NCBI GenBank assembly: GCA_009779045.1
Contig: WREZ01000041.1
Location: forward strand, 1 to 8,665
Source of the DNA: Candidatus Bathycorpusculum sp.
Lineage (GTDB): Archaea; Thermoproteota; Bathyarchaeia; Bathyarchaeales; Bathycorpusculaceae
Direction of reading: 5' to 3'
Length of the DNA: 8,665 nt
The notes beneath the pieces were generated by a model that saw only the letters and a program-made list of their open reading frames with translations, ran no database searches and was not told the origin of the DNA. Each line of letters begins with the position of its first letter. Position 1 is the first letter of the stretch. A program made the position numbers and the translations under genes. This document shows, piece after piece, positions 5,650 to 8,665 of the stretch.

Positions 5650-7070
5650 TTGTTTTTTTCTCCCATAATACATCCAGGATCACCGTTAAGGGTGTCACCG
5701 TTATGGTATGCAGCTGAGCGTGCTCTGCAGCCTCCGCAAATGTATTTGTATGTGCATTTGCTGCATGAGCCTTTTAGGTTGGCTCTGTTGCGAAATGCGT
5801 TAAATAGTGGTGCGTTAAGCCAAATGTTTTTGAAGGTTTGTGTTTTTAGGTTACCTACGTTTTTTGGTAAGAATACACATGGGCGCACATCGCCTTGGGG
5901 TGAAAGGGCACAGTAGAGTCTGCCTGCGCCGCATCCGCCTATAAATTCGCCTAGAGGTACAGCTTTTTTTGTTACTTTTACAGTTTGCATGTGAGCTAAA
6001 GCCATAGTAACCTCGCCTGTGCCAGAGGATCCTTGACATTGAGCGGCGACTCGGGCTAGTTGTGGAGCGGTGGCTAATATTGTGGTTTTACATCCTGCTG
6101 ACATGCGATTTAGCAGGTATTGCATAACTTGTTCGCGTTCTTGAGGTGAGAGATCTTGATCTGCGTGGCTTTTGCCTCGTCCAGCTGGAATAAAATTGAA
6201 ATATGTAAATCTGTCTACCTCTAACTGTTCAGCTAAGTCAATAATAGCAGGTAATTCAGATAAATTATTTTTACCCACTGTAGTAGCTATACAGGTGCAA
6301 ATGTCGGCTTGAACACAGTTTTTAAGGCCAATTATTGCTTTTTCAAAAGCGCCATTAATGCCTCGAAAGTCATCATGTGTTTTAGCGTTTGCACCATCTA
6401 TGCTTATGTCTACATAGTTGATTTTTGCTTCTTTGATTTTTTGCACATTTTCTTTAGTAAATAAAGTGCCATTTGATGCAAGAGAAACATATAATCCACG
6501 GTTAGCTGCGTGACGGGCTATTTGGAAAAAGTCTGGACGGGTTAGGGGTTCGCCGCCGCTAAAGGCTAAAGCGGTAACGTGCGCATCAGCAAGTTGATCT
6601 ACAACATCTAATGCTTGTTGAGTGGTTAATTCGTCTTCTACAACGTCGCCACTGTTTGAGTAACAATGCTTACATCTAAGATTACATTTATGGGTAAAAT
6701 CCCAAACTACTAAAAAGGGTGCACAAAGCGCCATAGGCTTTCTAATGCCAAAATGCTCAAAAGACTCCACAAGATTAAGCACAGCATTGCGCGCGTACTT
6801 GTCTGTTAACAATTGTTCCACTTTTGCCCGTTTGAAGCCAAGGGCTTTACGTAAAAATTCAATCCAGAACGCGATAATTTGACTATAAAAAACACCACTA
6901 CATTTCTCACAATACGGACTGCTGCTTTTTTTGCCGTAATCATCTAATGCGGCCTCGAGAACGGTACGTCCACAGGTATTGCATTTGCGAAGGGATAATT
7001 GAAGCATCTTTTTTGTCATAGGCATACTAACTATGGCATTCCAGAAAGTGTCATGACTAAGTATACTCAT
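5646..7070 (-). CDS. Radical SAM/SPASM protein with N-terminal four-cysteine knuckle
   Basis: A 474-residue enzyme. A putative zinc knuckle (C30-x2-C33 ... C54-x2-C57) comes first, then a helical linker. The radical SAM core follows with C129-x3-C133-x2-C136 for the [4Fe-4S]/SAM cluster and SGGEP (171-175). The SPASM domain has C380, C387, G393-x4-C398, C436-x2-C439-x5-C445-x2-C448 and C467, enough for two auxiliary clusters. The C-terminal CGGCRAR and DPGC resemble AhbC/AhbD, NirJ and PqqE-type maturases. Substrate unknown: candidates are a peptide, a protein side chain or a tetrapyrrole, and no heme gene or precursor-peptide gene is visible nearby. The ATG at 7070 has AGGAGAA at 7084-7078 upstream, and a TATA-like box lies at 7124-7115. 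It heads a two-gene unit with DUF362. Confidence 0.9.
   Translation of the reverse strand: MSILSHDTFWNAIVSMPMTKKMLQLSLRKCNTCGRTVLEAALDDYGKKSSSPYCEKCSGVFYSQIIAFWIEFLRKALGFKRAKVEQLLTDKYARNAVLNLVESFEHFGIRKPMALCAPFLVVWDFTHKCNLRCKHCYSNSGDVVEDELTTQQALDVVDQLADAHVTALAFSGGEPLTRPDFFQIARHAANRGLYVSLASNGTLFTKENVQKIKEAKINYVDISIDGANAKTHDDFRGINGAFEKAIIGLKNCVQADICTCIATTVGKNNLSELPAIIDLAEQLEVDRFTYFNFIPAGRGKSHADQDLSPQEREQVMQYLLNRMSAGCKTTILATAPQLARVAAQCQGSSGTGEVTMALAHMQTVKVTKKAVPLGEFIGGCGAGRLYCALSPQGDVRPCVFLPKNVGNLKTQTFKNIWLNAPLFNAFRNRANLKGSCSKCTYKYICGGCRARSAAYHNGDTLNGDPGCIMGEKNK
5660..5664 (-). promoter_or_regulatory. Ribosome binding site supporting the DUF362 start at 5649
   Basis: Minus-strand GGGAG lies 10 nt before the ATG at 5649, inside the last codons of the radical SAM gene. 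It is weaker than the other sites in the window, as expected where translation is coupled through the ATGA overlap. Confidence 0.45.
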
Positions 7071-7077
7071 GTGGATG

Positions 7078-7084
7078 TTCTCCT
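7078..7084 (-). promoter_or_regulatory. Ribosome binding site of the radical SAM gene
   Basis: Minus-strand AGGAGAA; its GGAG core lies 9 nt before the ATG at 7070. It favours this start over the internal methionines M16 and M18. Confidence 0.65.
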
Positions 7085-7114
7085 AACATAAAATAATATG
7101 TGAGTGCAGGGATG

Positions 7115-7124
7115 TTAAATATTT
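7115..7124 (-). promoter_or_regulatory. TATA-like box for the radical SAM/DUF362 unit
   Basis: Minus-strand AAATATTTAA, preceded by GGG as a possible purine-rich BRE. Initiation about 25 nt downstream, near 7094, would give a leader of roughly 24 nt containing the ribosome site at 7084-7078. The 134-bp gap to the acyltransferase stop otherwise holds no gene. Confidence 0.45.
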
Positions 7125-7204
7125 CCCTAAAGTGGGTTATATGTTGCTTTATAGTTTTTATGCTAAGTTGTAAAGGTAAGGTTTGTAAGTTTTTGTTCGC
7201 TTTT

Positions 7205-8293
7205 TTATCCGATGAGTTTTTTCAGTCCAGGTATTTTTTTTAGTGGAATAATAATGATTAAACAAATTCCTATAGTTAGAGCGGTTATTAATGGTATATT
7301 GATAATAGAGTTTATGGCGTTTCCGGTTAGTGCAAAACCAAAGAAGACACAATTTTTGAGTACATAAATAACTATTATGTGGAGAAAGTAAATGGCAAGA
7401 GTGTTTTCGCTAATTATATGCATTAAACGTTGTTTCCATAAGGGTTTTTGTGTTTGAAGGTTGTTTTTGGGTTTATAGCTAAGTAGTAGTAAGAATAAAG
7501 ATAATGATGCTAAAATTATGGTTGGGCTTGAGTATTCGTGGTAGAAGTATATGGCGCCGCCTTCAAAAAATATTGACATAATAGAGGTTCCAATAGCTGT
7601 TAAAGCAATGCCTAAAATGGTAAGAACTGTAAGAGTGCGACGTTGAATTTGTACATTAGTAAGGTAGTTGCCTATTACAAAGTATCCGACATAGAGGGGG
7701 ATCATAAAGAAGCATTCAGATACGAGGTTGGGTCCGTTGCTTACTATATCTATTAGTGGTGTTAGCAGAAAGCCGCTAAACCATAGGCATAGGAAGTATT
7801 TGTAGTGTTTATCTGTGAACTGGGTAACCATAACACGTAATAATGGAGTTAGGAAGTAGAGGCCTAATAACATGTAGATGTACCAAAATGAAACGTATGG
7901 GCCTCTAAAAATGCCATTTATGATAAAGTCTTGTGTGAGGGCTTGGTTTTCGGCATAGTATGCCCAAAGAAAATAGACAATACTCCAAAATATAAAAGGT
8001 AAACCAATGCGGGTAAAGCGTTTTTTGAAAAAGGTTGTTATGTTTTCGTCTTTTTTGGAGGGTGTAAGTAATAATATTCCTGTTAACATGAGAAATAAGG
8101 GTACGCCTAATCTGCCGAGGCTTTGGTAAATGTCAATTGTCCACCAACGTAATGTAGATGAACCGCCTATTGGGTTGTCTAAAAGGTTGGTAACATGAAT
8201 TAGAATTACGCTAATTATAGCTACCACGCGGATTAGATCTACAGGTACGGTAGATGTGTCGTTTTGTTTATTCAACAACCGGTAAGCCCTCAT
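7205..8293 (-). CDS. Acyltransferase-3 family integral membrane protein (OafA/WecH-like)
   Basis: A 362-residue protein with about ten hydrophobic helices (roughly 16-38, 62-76, 97-114, 133-153, 166-184, 195-211, 221-243, 255-273, 296-314, 330-351). The family signature is present: VDLIRVVAIISVILIH with R22 and the conserved H33 in helix 1, RLGVPLFLMLTG (61-72), FFKKRFTRIGLP (88-99) before helix 3, and FWYIYMLLGLY (136-146). Such proteins transfer acetyl or other acyl groups to sugars of surface glycans or lipids in the membrane; no periplasmic SGNH domain is attached. With three glycosyltransferases 2.5 kb away, modification of an envelope glycan is a fair inference. The ATG at 8293 is chosen over the in-frame TTG at 8305: neither has a ribosome site, and a TATA-like box lies about 28 nt upstream of the ATG, fitting a leaderless transcript. 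Confidence 0.87.
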   Translation of the reverse strand: MRAYRLLNKQNDTSTVPVDLIRVVAIISVILIHVTNLLDNPIGGSSTLRWWTIDIYQSLGRLGVPLFLMLTGILLLTPSKKDENITTFFKKRFTRIGLPFIFWSIVYFLWAYYAENQALTQDFIINGIFRGPYVSFWYIYMLLGLYFLTPLLRVMVTQFTDKHYKYFLCLWFSGFLLTPLIDIVSNGPNLVSECFFMIPLYVGYFVIGNYLTNVQIQRRTLTVLTILGIALTAIGTSIMSIFFEGGAIYFYHEYSSPTIILASLSLFLLLLSYKPKNNLQTQKPLWKQRLMHIISENTLAIYFLHIIVIYVLKNCVFFGFALTGNAINSIINIPLITALTIGICLIIIIPLKKIPGLKKLIG

Positions 8294-8317
8294 GTAAATC
8301 AGCAAGTGATTTATGTA

Positions 8318-8325
8318 CTTATATC
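8318..8325 (-). promoter_or_regulatory. TATA-like box of the acyltransferase gene
   Basis: Minus-strand GATATAAG is centred about 28 nt before the ATG at 8293. This places the predicted transcript start at or just before the A of ATG, matching the absence of a ribosome site. Confidence 0.5.
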
Positions 8326-8370
8326 TTACGGAAATGTGGGGTATTGGTTTTTAAAAATGCAGATATGCAA

Positions 8371-8440
8371 TTTTGTGGTTTTAGGTTTTAAAATGTACAG
8401 GGTTTTGAGGGTTTAGGTATGTTTAAGGTAGTGTTTGGTC
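8371..8440 (+). other. C-depleted G/T tract with spaced G runs
   Basis: Hand count of these 70 bases gives T33, G22, A13 and only C2. G runs occur at 8377-8378, 8384-8385, 8400-8402, 8409-8411, 8416-8417, 8427-8428 and 8437-8438, separated mostly by T-rich loops. A two-layer G-quadruplex on the plus strand is conceivable. It lies upstream of the acyltransferase promoter; function unknown. Confidence 0.5.
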
Positions 8441-8450
8441 AAGTTTTTTA

Positions 8451-8460
8451 TGTCATGACA
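8451..8460. promoter_or_regulatory. Perfect 10-bp palindrome, possible operator
   Basis: TGTCATGACA is fully self-complementary and lies in non-coding DNA about 125 bp upstream of the acyltransferase TATA-like box. It is short enough to occur by chance; a second copy at another promoter was not seen in this window. Confidence 0.25.
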
Positions 8461-8665
8461 GCGTTTTAGTAGTGTTTTAACTATAGATAATGTTTTGTGT
8501 TTATGTGTTGTTGATCCAAAACTTTGCATATAACGTCACTGTCAAATTAACCAGGATGTTATGAACAGAGACAATACGGGTTTTCTTCTAGCGGGCAACT
8601 AATATGTGTTGTTTAAAATTATTCTGCTTTACCTCTGTGGCTTTGCCTTTGTTTGGATAAGTAAC

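Larger units (their letters stand above)
8294..8665. other. Non-coding upstream region, about 370 bp
   Basis: No convincing gene on either strand. It contains the acyltransferase promoter (8318-8325), an AATGCA-type near-palindrome (8356-8372), a very C-poor G/T tract (8371-8440) and a perfect 10-bp palindrome (8451-8460). A 25-codon minus-strand reading frame enters from the right edge and stops at 8588; it could be the tail of a gene beyond the window but is too short to call. No tRNA-like TPsiC or anticodon arm was recognised. Confidence 0.6.

Noticed and set aside
5678..5684. Minus-strand GGTGATC as a ribosome site for a DUF362 start at 5673
   Set aside because: These bases encode the conserved Gly-Asp-Pro-Gly before the last SPASM cysteine, and the ATGA overlap at 5649 is the more usual operon arrangement.
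5629..5916. 95-codon plus-strand open frame opposite the SPASM end of the radical SAM gene
   Set aside because: Antisense to conserved cysteine motifs of the SPASM domain, so its reading frame is explained by that coding constraint; no promoter or ribosome site.
7057..7089. Ten-codon minus-strand mini-frame before and overlapping the radical SAM start, considered as a leader or RiPP precursor peptide
   Set aside because: No ribosome site of its own, and it includes the ribosome site and start of the radical SAM gene by chance; too short and lacking any precursor-like core. No other short peptide gene was found in the 134-bp gap, so a RiPP reading is unsupported.
7158..7352. 64-codon minus-strand frame at the end of the acyltransferase gene
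   Set aside because: Mostly an out-of-frame reading of the acyltransferase C-terminus, with a Lys/Thr/Tyr-rich translation typical of A-rich DNA.
8588..8665. 25-codon minus-strand frame entering from the right edge, ending in TAG
   Set aside because: It could be the tail of an outside gene, but a frame this short is common by chance and shows no motif; sequence beyond the edge is needed.
8294..8665. tRNA, box C/D RNA or CRISPR repeats in the non-coding end
   Set aside because: No GTTCGAA-like TPsiC arm, no paired C and D boxes and no regularly spaced direct repeats were found by eye.

Overview
The window looks archaeal. Short TATA-box-like elements sit at core-promoter distance from starts. 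One gene (7205-8293) appears leaderless, while others have strong GGAGG-type ribosome sites, two of them before TTG starts. Composition is about 39% G+C in the seven 60-base lines I counted. The protein set (CobD-like enzyme, DPM1-like and GT4 glycosyltransferases, DUF362, radical SAM/SPASM) fits a mesophilic anaerobic archaeon. Bathyarchaeia is my best guess, but it is an impression and not shown by any marker gene here.

Layout. (1) 11-1739, minus strand: a membrane protein of unknown function with two DUF4234-like halves, then an overlapping PLP enzyme resembling threonine-phosphate decarboxylase (CobD); an eight-T tract follows the second gene. (2) 1757-4652, plus strand: three tightly packed glycosyltransferase genes (GT2 DPM1-like, membrane GT2, GT4), spaced by +2 and -4 nt. 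They look like one surface-glycan or glycolipid operon, divergent from (1) across a 17-bp gap that holds opposed TATA-like boxes. (3) 4645-7070, minus strand: a radical SAM/SPASM protein with an N-terminal four-cysteine knuckle, and a DUF362 protein coupled to it by an ATGA overlap. The DUF362 gene converges on the glycosyltransferase operon with an 8-bp overlap. (4) 7205-8293, minus strand: a polytopic acyltransferase-3 family protein. (5) 8294-8665: no convincing gene; it holds the acyltransferase promoter, an extremely C-poor G/T tract and a 10-bp palindrome.

How they may work together: the three glycosyltransferases plus the acyltransferase fit assembly and O-acylation of an envelope glycan. 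This is inference from families and proximity. The radical SAM/DUF362 pair looks like a separate two-gene redox or maturation unit of unknown substrate. The CobD-like gene stands apart from any cobalamin gene in view.

I found no CRISPR array, tRNA, rRNA, insertion sequence or obvious defence system. The points most worth a second look are the internally duplicated membrane protein, the radical SAM/DUF362 pair, the altered PLP-site residues of the CobD-like enzyme, and patchy strand composition that does not follow gene direction.
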